A stretch of DNA of 64,000 bases from Alcanivorax sp. (GTDB lineage Bacteria; Pseudomonadota; Gammaproteobacteria; Pseudomonadales; Alcanivoracaceae): assembly GCF_019431375.1 (NCBI RefSeq), contig NZ_CP080267.1, positions 806,001-870,000 on the forward strand, in the 5' to 3' direction. How positions within the stretch are numbered: the first letter of the stretch is position 1; each line of letters begins with the position of its first letter. The notes below the pieces were generated by a model, which had not been told where the DNA came from, made no database searches, and saw only the letters and a list, made by a program, of their open reading frames with translations. This document shows positions 16,363 through 24,696 of this stretch, in pieces. A program made the position numbers and the translations under genes.

Positions 16363-17190
16363 TTAGTGGCCAGCAATTACCAGGTCGCCAGTCAGATCAA
16401 GACCGATCAGTTCAACATCACCGATAGAGCCAGAAGCAGCAGTACCCAGCTTGAGGTCAGTCATACGAACGTCCATGCCGGTAGCCCCCCCCAAACCAGC
16501 GAGACCAATATGCAAGCCATCAGCCTCAATGTTGATGCCGGTACTCAGCGTCAGGTCCGTACCAGCATTGTCAACAACCTGCAGATCAGTGATCAAGCTG
16601 CCACCACTGTTTGCATCGCTCACGGAGAAGCCAGTCAGGCTGATGCCACCGGTAATGGTGGTATTCAGGGCAATCATATTGCCTTGCGGTTCGTTACCCA
16701 GCTGGATATTCAGGGTAGTGGCACCCAAGGTCATGGAACCAAGGTTCAGAACACTTGCAACAGTGCCGGTAGAAGACCAAGTGCCACCAGCAACGCCAGC
16801 AGCACTAACGGTACGACCGGAATCCGCAACACCCACAGAACCCAGAGCAACAGTAAGGCCGGTTGGCAGGCTCACGCCAATGTTCAGGGTCGGCGAAGTG
16901 CCACCATTGGTATCGATATCAATATCAATGCTGTCAGTGGTGTTAGCGCGAGTGATGGCAAAACCGCTGATTACCAAGGCACCAGAGTCGGCAGTAGCAA
17001 CACCATTCCCGGTGAAACCATCTTTATCGTGAATTTTCAGCCCAGTAGTAACATTAGATGCCAGAGAGATGGAAATACCATCCTGACCGGTCACTCCAGA
17101 CAGGGCGCTGTCTTCCAGGGCTTCCATGGAAAAACCGGTAGCCGGAAGGGCTGCAACGGCGGCCGCCAGAGCAAGTTTCTTGAATTCCAT
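16363..17190 (-). CDS. FilA-like exported beta-rich protein (DUF6160 type)
   Basis: A 275-residue exported protein: signal peptide (MEFKKLALAAAVAALPATGF, cleavage near GFS-ME), then the hallmark segment ALEDSALSGVTGQDGISI and a long Gly/Ala/Thr/Leu-rich domain that alternates like a beta-solenoid or beta-sandwich. No cysteines and no enzyme motifs. The segment L25..L30..V33.G35 matches the hydrophobic spacing of double-glycine leaders, though followed by Gln rather than Gly. A strong ribosome-binding site (GAGGAG) and a strong terminator suggest high expression, as for a major surface component. Similar to FilA from Acinetobacter by memory of sequence style. Confidence 0.75.
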   Translation of the reverse strand: MEFKKLALAAAVAALPATGFSMEALEDSALSGVTGQDGISISLASNVTTGLKIHDKDGFTGNGVATADSGALVISGFAITRANTTDSIDIDIDTNGGTSPTLNIGVSLPTGLTVALGSVGVADSGRTVSAAGVAGGTWSSTGTVASVLNLGSMTLGATTLNIQLGNEPQGNMIALNTTITGGISLTGFSVSDANSGGSLITDLQVVDNAGTDLTLSTGINIEADGLHIGLAGLGGATGMDVRMTDLKLGTAASGSIGDVELIGLDLTGDLVIAGH

Positions 17191-17492
17191 TGTAATCTCC
17201 TCGTGTGCACAACGTTTTGTTGTAATCGTTTGGGTGCCACGTTGGTTGGGGCACGCATCTAAGTTAACACAATGGTTACAAAAACAAATGCATCCGTTAC
17301 AAAAGTAGAAGCCCTCTTACATTTGACCTATCTCATTGTTTTATTTGAATTTTCATTTTTCTTGCACGCACGTAACAACCGAACACAGATGTAAACATCA
17401 TGACCCGTAAAGTTTATTTGTTACGCGCAGTAACAGAGTTGAGCAGGTTTCAACATGACAGGTAGACTAGCGCCTCCCGAATCTGGTTGCCC
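17191..17492. promoter_or_regulatory. Divergent filA-pabB intergenic region
   Basis: About 300 AT-rich bases between divergent genes. GTTACAAAA occurs at 17275-17283 and again at 17296-17304, 21 bases (two helical turns) apart, and related GTAAC words follow near 17370-17435. These could be activator or repressor sites for the filA-like gene. No -35/-10 pair stands out clearly enough to assign. Confidence 0.4.
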
Positions 17493-18668
17493 ATGATGTC
17501 TCCAAGCTGTCTTTTCAATAGCACTAATGGCCTGGTCGCGCTTAACTGCCCCGACCTGACCCTATCCGCGCACAACGCCACGGATCTTGTGCGCTGTGCA
17601 ACGGAAACGGGAAAGGCCCTGGCTGGCGGCTACACCTTTGCGGCCGGGGTGCTGCCTTATGAGGCCGGATCATGGCTGAGAGGGGTTAATCGTTCCTCCA
17701 CCGTGAAAGGGGAAGGCATACATAACCATTCTGTAATGCCTGCGGTAATCCACCTATATAAGGAGATACCTTCACCCGTTCGCGGCTCATACCCGCAGGG
17801 CACAGAGAGCGCCGTTCCGACAGGGGAATTCACTCTCGGCGGAGCGTTTCGGGCAGAACAAAGTCAGGAGGAATATCTGCATAGTCTGGGCCGAATCAAG
17901 GACTACCTGGCTGCCGGAGATTGTTACCAGGTAAACCTGGCCCAGCGTTTCAGCGCTCACTTTCAGGGTGATCCGCTGACGGCCTGGCTGGCATTACAGG
18001 ATGCCCACCCTGCCCCGCACAGTTGCTACTTTGATGCCGGTGACTGCCAGATATTCGGGGTGTCGCCGGAGCGTTTTCTGTCGATCCGGGACCGGCAGGT
18101 GGTAACCGAGCCAATCAAAGGCTCCCGCCCCCGTGGTGCGACCGCTGAGCAAGACCAGGCTTTCGGAGACGAGCTGCTCTCCAATCCCAAGGACCGCGCA
18201 GAGAACCTGATGATTGTGGATCTGCTGCGCAATGATCTGGGGGTCTGCTGTGAACCTGGCAGCGTCCAGGCCGACCCGCTGTTCGAGTTACGGCGGTTCA
18301 GTAATGTGCAGCATCTGGTGAGCACTGTGACCGGCACCCTGCGCCGGGATCTGTCGCCGCTGGATGCCCTGCTCGGTGCGTTCCCGGGTGGCTCCATCAC
18401 CGGCGCACCGAAGAAACGAGCCATGGAAATCATTGCCGAGCTGGAACCGGCGCCCCGTGGCGCCTATTGTGGCAGCTTCTTCTGGATGGATAACCTCGGG
18501 AACCTAGACAGCAACATTCTTATTCGCACCCTGCAAACCGAGGGCGACAGGCTCTACTGCCATGGCGGTGGCGGTATCGTCTTTGATTCCGTACCGGAAG
18601 AAGAGTATGAGGAAAGTTGCTTTAAGGTCGCCAAGTTGATGGGGGCACTGGAGGAACGGTTTCTGTAG
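17493..18668 (+). CDS. pabB: PabB, aminodeoxychorismate synthase component I
   Basis: A chorismate-utilising enzyme of 391 residues making 4-amino-4-deoxychorismate for folate. The C-terminal chorismate-binding domain is intact: PERFLS, EPIKGSRPRG, the RAENLMIVDLLRNDLG block, LVSTVTGTL, GGSITGAPKKRAMEII and AYCGSFF. The KGSRPRG and GAPK forms favour PabB over anthranilate synthase TrpE, as does the short N-terminal domain. ATG at 17493 or 17496 is used; the frame also opens with a TTG two codons earlier. A terminator follows at 18724. Confidence 0.9.
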   Translation: MMSPSCLFNSTNGLVALNCPDLTLSAHNATDLVRCATETGKALAGGYTFAAGVLPYEAGSWLRGVNRSSTVKGEGIHNHSVMPAVIHLYKEIPSPVRGSYPQGTESAVPTGEFTLGGAFRAEQSQEEYLHSLGRIKDYLAAGDCYQVNLAQRFSAHFQGDPLTAWLALQDAHPAPHSCYFDAGDCQIFGVSPERFLSIRDRQVVTEPIKGSRPRGATAEQDQAFGDELLSNPKDRAENLMIVDLLRNDLGVCCEPGSVQADPLFELRRFSNVQHLVSTVTGTLRRDLSPLDALLGAFPGGSITGAPKKRAMEIIAELEPAPRGAYCGSFFWMDNLGNLDSNILIRTLQTEGDRLYCHGGGGIVFDSVPEEEYEESCFKVAKLMGALEERFL

Positions 18669-18723
18669 TCAACACAACTGGCAGCACGCTTCATACAGCA
18701 AGTAAAAGCAGCCCACTACTGCG

Positions 18724-18756
18724 AAAAAGCCGCGCCCAGATTCTGGGCGCGGCTTT
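18724..18756. terminator. Bidirectional terminator between pabB and thrH
   Basis: A 15-base stem AAAAGCCGCGCCCAG/CTGGGCGCGGCTTTT with a three-base loop. The A-tract on one side and T-tract on the other let it serve both converging genes. Confidence 0.9.
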
Positions 18757-18826
18757 TCATTTCCTGCGGGCAACAAACCCGCTTCGCGTTGTTCCATCAA
18801 ACGAAGCGTGTTGCCTGGACACTGTA

Positions 18827-19444
18827 TTAAAGTGGGATATCTCGCGGGCTGGCTTTGACGATTTCCTTTTTCAAATCGTCGTAGCTATGCACAGCAGGGA
18901 ATTGGGGGAATTCGGCAATCACGTTATCCGGGGCGTGGAACAGAATGCCCTGTTCCGCTTCTGACAGCATGGTGGTGTCGTTGTAGGAATCACCCGCCGC
19001 AATGCAGTGGTAATTCAGGGAATGAAAAGCCTTGATGGATGCCCGCTTGGGGTCTTTCTGGCGCAGCTTGTAGTCAGTGATGCGACCGTTCTCGTCCACT
19101 TCCAGACGATGGCAAAACAGGGTCGGCCAACCCAGCTTCTTCATTAGCGGCCTGGCGAACTCGTAGAAGGTGTCAGAAAGGATGATCAGCTGGAAGTTCT
19201 CGCGGGCCCACTCGACGAATTCCTTGGCGCCCTCCAGAGGCTCCAGAGTATCGATGACAGCCTGGATGTCCGGCAGGCCGTAGCCGTGCTCGTCCAGCAG
19301 ACGCAGACGCATCCGCATCAACTCGCCATAATCAGGAATGTCCCGGGTGGTGGCTCGAAGCTCGTCAATACCGGTCTTTTCCGCAAAGTTGATCCAGATT
19401 TCGGGGATCAACACCCCTTCCAGGTCCAGGCACAGCAATTCCAC
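18827..19444 (-). CDS. thrH: ThrH, phosphoserine phosphatase / homoserine phosphotransferase
   Basis: A 205-residue HAD-family protein, the same length as Pseudomonas ThrH. The nucleophile motif is CLDLEGVLIPE (ThrH has DLEG where most HADs have DxDG), motif II is ILSDTF and the acidic loop is AAGDSYNDTTML. ThrH removes phosphate from phosphoserine and can pass it to homoserine, linking serine and threonine synthesis. The start is GTG at 19444, preceded by AGGGG; the frame extends upstream but without coding character. It lies downstream of cysB on the same strand, with a hairpin between them. Confidence 0.93.
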   Translation of the reverse strand: MELLCLDLEGVLIPEIWINFAEKTGIDELRATTRDIPDYGELMRMRLRLLDEHGYGLPDIQAVIDTLEPLEGAKEFVEWARENFQLIILSDTFYEFARPLMKKLGWPTLFCHRLEVDENGRITDYKLRQKDPKRASIKAFHSLNYHCIAAGDSYNDTTMLSEAEQGILFHAPDNVIAEFPQFPAVHSYDDLKKEIVKASPRDIPL

Positions 19445-19551
19445 GGTTTTCCCCTTTGGGTTAATAAGGCGCGCACAATGTAGCGGCGCCTTGGGGGCTT
19501 TGCAACGGGGAGCCTGGATTTCGGGCTTATGCAATTGTGCGAGAGGGTATT

Positions 19552-19585
19552 TTGTGGGAAGCGATGCTGGCATCGCTTCCCACAA
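19552..19585. repeat. Perfect hairpin between cysB and thrH
   Basis: TTGTGGGAAGCGATG pairs perfectly with its inverted copy around a four-base loop. It lacks a clear T-tract, so it is more likely a REP-like element than a terminator. The GTGGGAAG...GCATC core also occurs at 4551-4623. Confidence 0.7.
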
Positions 19586-19591
19586 GGGATA

Positions 19592-20566
19592 TTAGCGAAT
19601 AGGTAGCTCGATGCCCTCGAACAAGGCCTCTCGCTCCTCCCGGTTAGGGGCCTTGATGGCCGCATCCACGCGCTCCCGGGTCAGATGGGGGGCGAACGCC
19701 TCCAGGAAGTCATACATGAAACCGCGCAGGAAGGTGCCCTTGCGAAAGCCGATACGGGTGGTGCTGGATTCAAACAGATGCCCGGCATCCAGGGCCACCA
19801 ACCCCTTATCTTCGACAGGGTCAACGGCCATGTGGGCAATAATGCCCACCCCCATACCCAGCCGCACATAAGTCTTGATGACATCCGCATCGGCGGCGGT
19901 GAATACCACCTTCGGTTCCAGCCCCTTGTCGACAAAGGCATCATCCAGCTTGCTGCGGCCGGTAAAACCGAATACATAGGTGACAATGGGGTACTCTGCC
20001 AAGGCTTCCAGGGTCAGTGGTGTGACTTTGGTCAGCGGATGGCCCTGCGGCACCACCACGGTTCGATTCCAGCGATAGCAGGGCATCATCACCAGATCGG
20101 TAAACAGATCCAGGGCTTCCGTGGCAATGGCAAAATCCACGCTACCGTTTGCGGCCATTTCGGAAATCTGCATGGGTGTCCCTTGATGCATGTGCAGGGA
20201 CACATCCGGGAATCGCCCGGTGAACTGCTGGATAACCGGTGGCAAGGCGTAACGAGCCTGGGTGTGGGTGGTGGCGATGCTGAGTTCGCCGCGGGATTCA
20301 TCCCGGTATTCCTGGGAGACCCGACGAATCGATTCGGTCTGCTGGAGAATTTCGCCAGCGATTTTCAGGATCGCCTGACCTGCCGGAGTGATATGGGTCA
20401 GGTGTTTGCCACTGCGGGCAAAGACTTCAACGCCAAGCTCATCCTCCAGCATGCGAATCTGCTTACTGATCCCCGGCTGGGAAGTAAAAAGGGCCGCGGC
20501 GGTGGCAGACACATTCAGATCATGGCGGGCCACTTCCCAAATGTAGCGTAATTGCTGCAGTTTCAT
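19592..20566 (-). CDS. cysB: CysB-type LysR regulator of sulfur assimilation
   Basis: A 324-residue LysR protein that closely follows CysB: MKLQQLRYIWEVARHDLNVS, the helix-turn-helix TSQPGISKQIRMLEDELGVE, and FARSGKHLTHITPAG, then the effector domain with the sulfate/acetylserine-site segments IATTHTQARYALP and VTYVFGFTGRSKLDDAF. CysB activates cysteine-biosynthesis genes when O-acetylserine builds up. The start at 20566 has GGAGG upstream. The divergent TauE/SafE permease next door fits sulfur metabolism; cysI lies far away at 47589. Confidence 0.96.
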   Translation of the reverse strand: MKLQQLRYIWEVARHDLNVSATAAALFTSQPGISKQIRMLEDELGVEVFARSGKHLTHITPAGQAILKIAGEILQQTESIRRVSQEYRDESRGELSIATTHTQARYALPPVIQQFTGRFPDVSLHMHQGTPMQISEMAANGSVDFAIATEALDLFTDLVMMPCYRWNRTVVVPQGHPLTKVTPLTLEALAEYPIVTYVFGFTGRSKLDDAFVDKGLEPKVVFTAADADVIKTYVRLGMGVGIIAHMAVDPVEDKGLVALDAGHLFESSTTRIGFRKGTFLRGFMYDFLEAFAPHLTRERVDAAIKAPNREEREALFEGIELPIR

Positions 20567-20739
20567 CCTTGCCTCCGCAATCGGAACACGGCACCCAGGT
20601 CAGGCACTCTTCATTATTCGCAAATCGGAACGCCAACTCAACCTGGTTATAAAAATATGAATAATTATTCGTTCAAAGCATAGATAACCGTCTTTATAGT
20701 GGTCCCGTCAAGCTTTTCTCCAAGCCAGGAGCCACTTGT

Positions 20740-21537
20740 ATGCCGATACTGCAACCGGAGCTGCTTCTCTATATAAGCGCCGGTGCGCTGGTCGGTTTCG
20801 CGGTTGGCCTCACCGGGGTCGGCGGTGGCTCACTGATGACCCCGATCCTGCTGCTGTTCGGGTTCCCGCCCCAGGTTGCCATCGGTACCGACCTGCTTTA
20901 CGCCGCCATTACCAAATCCTCCGGCATGGTGATGCATGCCCGTCGCGGCAATGTGGACTGGGCCATCATGAAGCGCATGGCCGCCGGTAGCATCCCCGCT
21001 GCGCTGCTTGTCACTGCCACTCTTTGGTTGCTGGCTTCCAGTGCTGACGACTATGCGCCTCTGCTGACAACGGCGCTGGGCATCACACTCATCGTCACCG
21101 CCCTGGTGCTCTTGTTCAAGCGCCGTTTGCAAAGCTGGGGCGCCCACCACCCCACAGGGGTGTTGGGATCCGCTCAGCAACGGGCCGGCGCCTGGACGGT
21201 GGCAATGGGAATTCTACTGGGGGTCTTCGTGACTCTGTCTTCGGTAGGCGCCGGCGCTATCGGCACTGCCGTGTTGCTGGTTCTTTATCCTGCCCTGGCA
21301 CCAATTCGGATAGTCGGCACCGATCTGGCCCATGCTGTGCCACTCACCCTGATCGCCGGTCTTGGACACCTAGCCCTGGGGCATGTAGATCCGGGGCTAC
21401 TGGTTGCTCTGTTGATGGGCTCGCTGCCTGCGATCTACATTGGCACCCATGTGGGCCAACGGATACCCAACCACATCATGCACCCGGTGTTGGTAACCGT
21501 GTTGTTGGCGCTGGGGGTCAAGTATGCGGTGTTTTGA
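20740..21537 (+). CDS. TauE/SafE-family membrane permease (sulfite exporter type)
   Basis: A 265-residue protein with about eight hydrophobic segments and the TauE/SafE signature GFAVGLTGVGGGSLMTPILL near the N-terminus, repeated in the second half (TLSSVGAGAIGTAVLLVLYP). The family exports sulfite, sulfoacetate or related anions. Divergent placement next to cysB supports a sulfur substrate. ATG at 20740 has CAGGAG upstream. The 170-base gap before it contains AT-rich DNA (ATAATTATTCGTTC) suitable for a CysB-controlled promoter, which is inference. Confidence 0.87.
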   Translation: MPILQPELLLYISAGALVGFAVGLTGVGGGSLMTPILLLFGFPPQVAIGTDLLYAAITKSSGMVMHARRGNVDWAIMKRMAAGSIPAALLVTATLWLLASSADDYAPLLTTALGITLIVTALVLLFKRRLQSWGAHHPTGVLGSAQQRAGAWTVAMGILLGVFVTLSSVGAGAIGTAVLLVLYPALAPIRIVGTDLAHAVPLTLIAGLGHLALGHVDPGLLVALLMGSLPAIYIGTHVGQRIPNHIMHPVLVTVLLALGVKYAVF

Positions 21538-21583
21538 ACACTGACCGGACAGATCGCCTCAAGCTATCCCAGATAATCAAGAA

Positions 21584-21657
21584 TGTAAGAGCTATGCTCG
21601 CATTGCGAACCTGCTTGCAATGGCGGCTGTTCACCATGCAAGCATGGGCTCCTGCAG
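21584..21657. repeat. REP-like inverted repeat
   Basis: Arms TGTAAGAGCTATGCTCGCATTGCGAA and TTCACCATGCAAGCATGGGCTCCTGCA between converging genes; a diverged member of the GTAGGAGC repeat family. Confidence 0.55.
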
Positions 21658-21690
21658 AAAGGCGAAAAACCGGAAGGCTACACGGAGGCT

Positions 21691-22608
21691 TCAGCCCTCG
21701 CCGCTTTTGCGCCGATTCGCCACGCCATGGGGAACATGCCCGGCGGCCACATGGTGGGCAGCTGATTCACAGTGCCCCTGCTGATCATCGAAGAACACGT
21801 CCGCACCGAATGCCCGCAGAAAGTCCCCTTTCGCCAGCCCTCCCAGAAACAGACTTTCATCCAGACGGATATTCCAGTCGCGAAGGGTTCGTACCACCCG
21901 CTCATGGGCAGGGGCGCCCCGAGCGGTCACCAGGGCGGTTCGGATCGGGCAAGATTCCACTGGAAAGCTGTTCTGAAGTTGATGCAAGGCCGCCAGGAAA
22001 GGCTTGAAAGGTCCTCCATCCAGCGGCTGGCGGGCCGAGCGCTTCTCGTTTTCGGTAAAGGCCTCCAGGCCATCGCTCTGGAATATCTGTTCTGACTCAT
22101 CGGAAAACAGCACTGCATCGCCATCAAAGGCGATCCGCAAAATGCCATCCGGACGCTGGCACTGGCCGCCGGAAAGAATGGTGGCGGCCGCGTAGCCGGC
22201 TTCCAGCACCTGCTGCACATCATCCGGGTCAGTGGAAAGAAACAGGTGGGCACCAAAAGCAGACACATAGCGGTGAGGGCTTTGCCCACCGGCAAAGGCC
22301 GCACGGGTAATTGGCAGCCCGTAATGCTCGATCGAGTTAAAAACCCGCAGGCCGGTATCCGAACTGTTGCGTGACAGCAGAATCACTTCCACCCGGCCTT
22401 TGCCTTCCTTCAGTTCATTAATAGCCAGCAGCTTCTGCACCAGGGGGAAAGCATCACCGGGCTCCAGCACATCGTCTTCGTGGCGGGTCTGGTAATCCTG
22501 AAAGGCTTCCAGCCCCTCTTCCAGATAGACCCTGTGGCTGTCTGCAAGGTTGAACAAGGCACGTGAGCTGATCGCGATAACCAGCTTGCCATCAAAGGAA
22601 ACCGGCAT
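21691..22608 (-). CDS. 5'-nucleotidase (cytosolic NT5C1-like family)
   Basis: A 305-residue protein of the bacterial 5'-nucleotidase family related to cytosolic 5'-nucleotidase I: KLVIAISSRALFNL at the N-terminus (where the family replaces the usual HAD DxD), VEVILLSRNSSDTGLRVF, FAGGQSPHRYVSAFGAHLFLS, IAFDGDAVLFSDESE and FFDDQQGHCESA. It should remove phosphate from nucleoside monophosphates. The ATG at 22608 begins the conserved region; the frame extends 54 codons upstream through sequence with poor coding character. The ribosome-binding site is weak. Confidence 0.88.
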   Translation of the reverse strand: MPVSFDGKLVIAISSRALFNLADSHRVYLEEGLEAFQDYQTRHEDDVLEPGDAFPLVQKLLAINELKEGKGRVEVILLSRNSSDTGLRVFNSIEHYGLPITRAAFAGGQSPHRYVSAFGAHLFLSTDPDDVQQVLEAGYAAATILSGGQCQRPDGILRIAFDGDAVLFSDESEQIFQSDGLEAFTENEKRSARQPLDGGPFKPFLAALHQLQNSFPVESCPIRTALVTARGAPAHERVVRTLRDWNIRLDESLFLGGLAKGDFLRAFGADVFFDDQQGHCESAAHHVAAGHVPHGVANRRKSGEG

Positions 22609-22933
22609 GGTAGGTCCCGGGTGAAGGTGAATTTTGCCCAGTATCCTGCGCGCATCCACGAATCGCAACAGCACAACACTGATACCAGGTTCAAGCATTT
22701 TGCGGTTGGTGTCTTTCTGTGGGAAGTGATGCTTGCCACAAGCTCTTTCCCGGTGTCTTAGGTCCAGCATCCAACGTTCGGCCTGCTTTTCAATTGATCA
22801 ATGGTTGTTCAGTGCTGGGATGTGGCATAAAGTTGCTACAGCAACTGCGTTGCACTTGAACATTGAATCAGGGCATTGCTGCTCTCCGGCACAAAGCCAC
22901 TACGAACAATCCGAAGGGGAAAGGGAGTCATCC
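22609..22933. other. Divergent intergenic region before the AlgP-like gene
   Basis: About 325 bases between divergent genes. It holds a partial GTGGGAAGTGATGCTTGCC repeat (22718-22740) and the upstream region of the AlgP-like gene, whose ribosome-binding site AAGGGAG lies at 22921-22927. I see no clear promoter hexamers or further gene. Confidence 0.5.
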
Positions 22934-23557
22934 ATGGCTGCTAGCAAGGTGAAAGATACTGTCGAGGAACTTCAGGCTCAGATTCGCAAGCTGGCTGAGC
23001 GCTTCGACAAGGAACGCGAGAAACAGATCAGTCAACTTGAGAAACAACTGGAGAAGGTGCGCGATCGCCTGAACCAGGAAATGAAGCGTCAGCGGGAGTA
23101 CTTCGCCAAGGTTGAAAAGCTGCAGGCGGAATACCGTGACCGTGCCACCGCCACCGTCAAGAAACAGATTGAGCGTGCCCGCAAGGCGGCAGAAGATGCC
23201 CGCAAGCAGGTTGAAGCCTCTGAAGGTCGCAAGCGCATTCTGGAAACCGAAGTGCGGGTCTTGAAGGCCACCGCCAAGCAGGCTCACAGCCTGTCCCGGG
23301 TTATCGGCCAATACGAGAAAGACTTGGAAAAACGCGCCAAGGAAATTGAGCGCAAGGTTGCACCCAAGAAGGCAGCAGCCAAAAAAGCCCCCGCCAAGAA
23401 AAAGGCCGCTGCCAAGAAAGCTGCCACTCGCAAGGCTCCTGCAAAGAAAGCCGCTGCCAAAAAGGCCCCCGCCAAGAAAGCAGCTACCAAGAAAAAAGCC
23501 GCTACCAAGCGGGCTCCTGCCAAGAAGAAAGCAGCAGCCCCCTCCTCCGGCAACTAA
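22934..23557 (+). CDS. AlgP/PhaF-like protein with coiled coil and Lys-Ala tail
   Basis: A 207-residue protein. Residues about 5-135 form a long charged coiled coil (VEELQAQIRKLAERFDKERE and on). From about residue 140 the tail is a repeat of KKAA, KAPAKK and similar units, like histone H1, AlgP or PhaF tails, which bind DNA non-specifically. It may organise the nucleoid or regulate genes; a phasin role is less likely as no phasin gene is nearby. ATG at 22934 has AAGGGAG upstream. Such low-complexity tails often vary in length between strains. Confidence 0.8.
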   Translation: MAASKVKDTVEELQAQIRKLAERFDKEREKQISQLEKQLEKVRDRLNQEMKRQREYFAKVEKLQAEYRDRATATVKKQIERARKAAEDARKQVEASEGRKRILETEVRVLKATAKQAHSLSRVIGQYEKDLEKRAKEIERKVAPKKAAAKKAPAKKKAAAKKAATRKAPAKKAAAKKAPAKKAATKKKAATKRAPAKKKAAAPSSGN

Positions 23558-23570
23558 GTACGCCGATATC

Positions 23571-23598
23571 AAAAAAGCCGCCCTCGGGCGGCTTTTTT
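23571..23598. terminator. Bidirectional terminator
   Basis: AAAAAAGCCGCCC pairs with GGGCGGCTTTTTT around a tiny loop, right after the AlgP-like gene and before the converging PilZ gene. Confidence 0.93.
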
Positions 23599-23614
23599 GT
23601 ATCCGGAAACAGCA

Positions 23615-24001
23615 TTAGTGAGGGAAAAGCTGCTCTTCCATACCCGCCAGATAACGAATCTGGTGTTGGCGGGCATCGCCAGCCAGTTCACGCAGGTTGG
23701 AATAGGTACGTAGCCCGATGCGATAGGCCTGCCCTGCCCGGTGACAACTGACCACTTCCGCCGATACTTGACGCAGGATCATGCCTGGCGCGTACAGGTC
23801 CAGCTTGAGTCGCGTCCCCCGTGACAAACTTACCGGCGAGGTCAGACCTACCCCGAAACGGTTGTAGTCCATGGCCTTGGCACGGGTCACAAAGCGCCAC
23901 CCCCCAATCAAACGGTGGCGAAAGATATCTACCCGCATCTGGGTATTGATTCGCGCCAACTTGCGGCGGTTGGCACCGCGATTTTCCCTGCTATCCATCA
24001 T
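23615..24001 (-). CDS. PilZ-domain protein
   Basis: A 128-residue protein with an arginine-rich N-terminus (RGANRRKLARINTQMRVDIF) and the PilZ second motif in a slightly changed form, DYNRFGVGL (usual D/NxSxxG). Beta strands follow: GTRLKLDLYAP, VSAEVVSCHR and YRIGLR. PilZ domains bind cyclic di-GMP and control motility, biofilm or secretion. Whether the nucleotide still binds with Asn in place of Ser is uncertain. Its start overlaps the end of the upstream gene by 11 bases, so the two are coupled. Confidence 0.78.
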   Translation of the reverse strand: MMDSRENRGANRRKLARINTQMRVDIFRHRLIGGWRFVTRAKAMDYNRFGVGLTSPVSLSRGTRLKLDLYAPGMILRQVSAEVVSCHRAGQAYRIGLRTYSNLRELAGDARQHQIRYLAGMEEQLFPH

Positions 24002-24674
24002 CGAACCGTATCAGCATCTGATCAAAATAGTGCACCACCGCCTTCCTGGCGCTGGCCTCCATGCCCGGCAACCCCTTATGAGTGGCGGACGCCGTTGCTT
24101 TACAAATTGTAACACGAGCAGCGGAGACTAATGCACGGTTTACTCGACCCAGTGTCAGACAAGCCACCGAGTTATCCATGAAATGCGTAATCGCACCATC
24201 GTTGATGGCCTGAAGCACATCAAGCAGCCCGGCCATGTCTTCCTCGCCCAGTAGACTTGCCTGGAACACCAGACTAGCCTTCTCGGCCATGGCCGGGCTC
24301 AACGGGTAGGCCACATACAGCTTGCCACCTCGATAACGGCGCAAATTGCAGAAATACCGCGCCAGTGCCAGCTGCTCGTCTACGGTGGTATTCTTCATCA
24401 ACCGGCCAATGAGACTGTCCGCCGAGCGGTTAATCACTCTCATGGCACCCAGAATCAGCCTTGCCGAGGGCCCCTTTGCTTTGGCCGCTTCCAGCGGTCC
24501 CTTGAAGAACACCGACAGGACTTCATCAACAAAAGGCACAACCAGGGCATCCAGTTCTTCCAGGTGGCAACGGCCGGGCGCAGCCAGCATGCCGTCAATA
24601 AATCGCTCTATGGATTGCTGAAGGGATGGTGAGGCCTCGAAGGCAATGTGGAGCGTGCTATCATCCATACTCAT
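23991..24674 (-). CDS. Uncharacterised helical protein upstream of the PilZ gene
   Basis: A 227-residue soluble protein predicted to be almost entirely helical, with no signal peptide or membrane segment and no motif I recognise. Three cysteines and a conserved-looking centre (LARYFCNLRRYRGGKLYVAYPLSP) are visible. It overlaps the start of the downstream PilZ gene, so a shared role in c-di-GMP-related signalling is possible. An ATG two codons later (24668) is an alternative start. The DUF3108 gene diverges from it after 22 bases. Confidence 0.65.
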   Translation of the reverse strand: MSMDDSTLHIAFEASPSLQQSIERFIDGMLAAPGRCHLEELDALVVPFVDEVLSVFFKGPLEAAKAKGPSARLILGAMRVINRSADSLIGRLMKNTTVDEQLALARYFCNLRRYRGGKLYVAYPLSPAMAEKASLVFQASLLGEEDMAGLLDVLQAINDGAITHFMDNSVACLTLGRVNRALVSAARVTICKATASATHKGLPGMEASARKAVVHYFDQMLIRFDDG

Positions 24675-24696
24675 TTAACTGGCGGACACTGGGAAA

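Noticed and set aside
16366..17262. 298-codon plus-strand frame over the filA-like gene
   Set aside because: Antisense shadow; the minus strand has signal peptide, ribosome-binding site and terminator.
23330..23540. KKAA/KAPAKK tail as a frameshift or sequencing artefact
   Set aside because: The frame is kept to a natural stop followed by a perfect terminator, and AlgP/PhaF-like proteins are known to have such tails.
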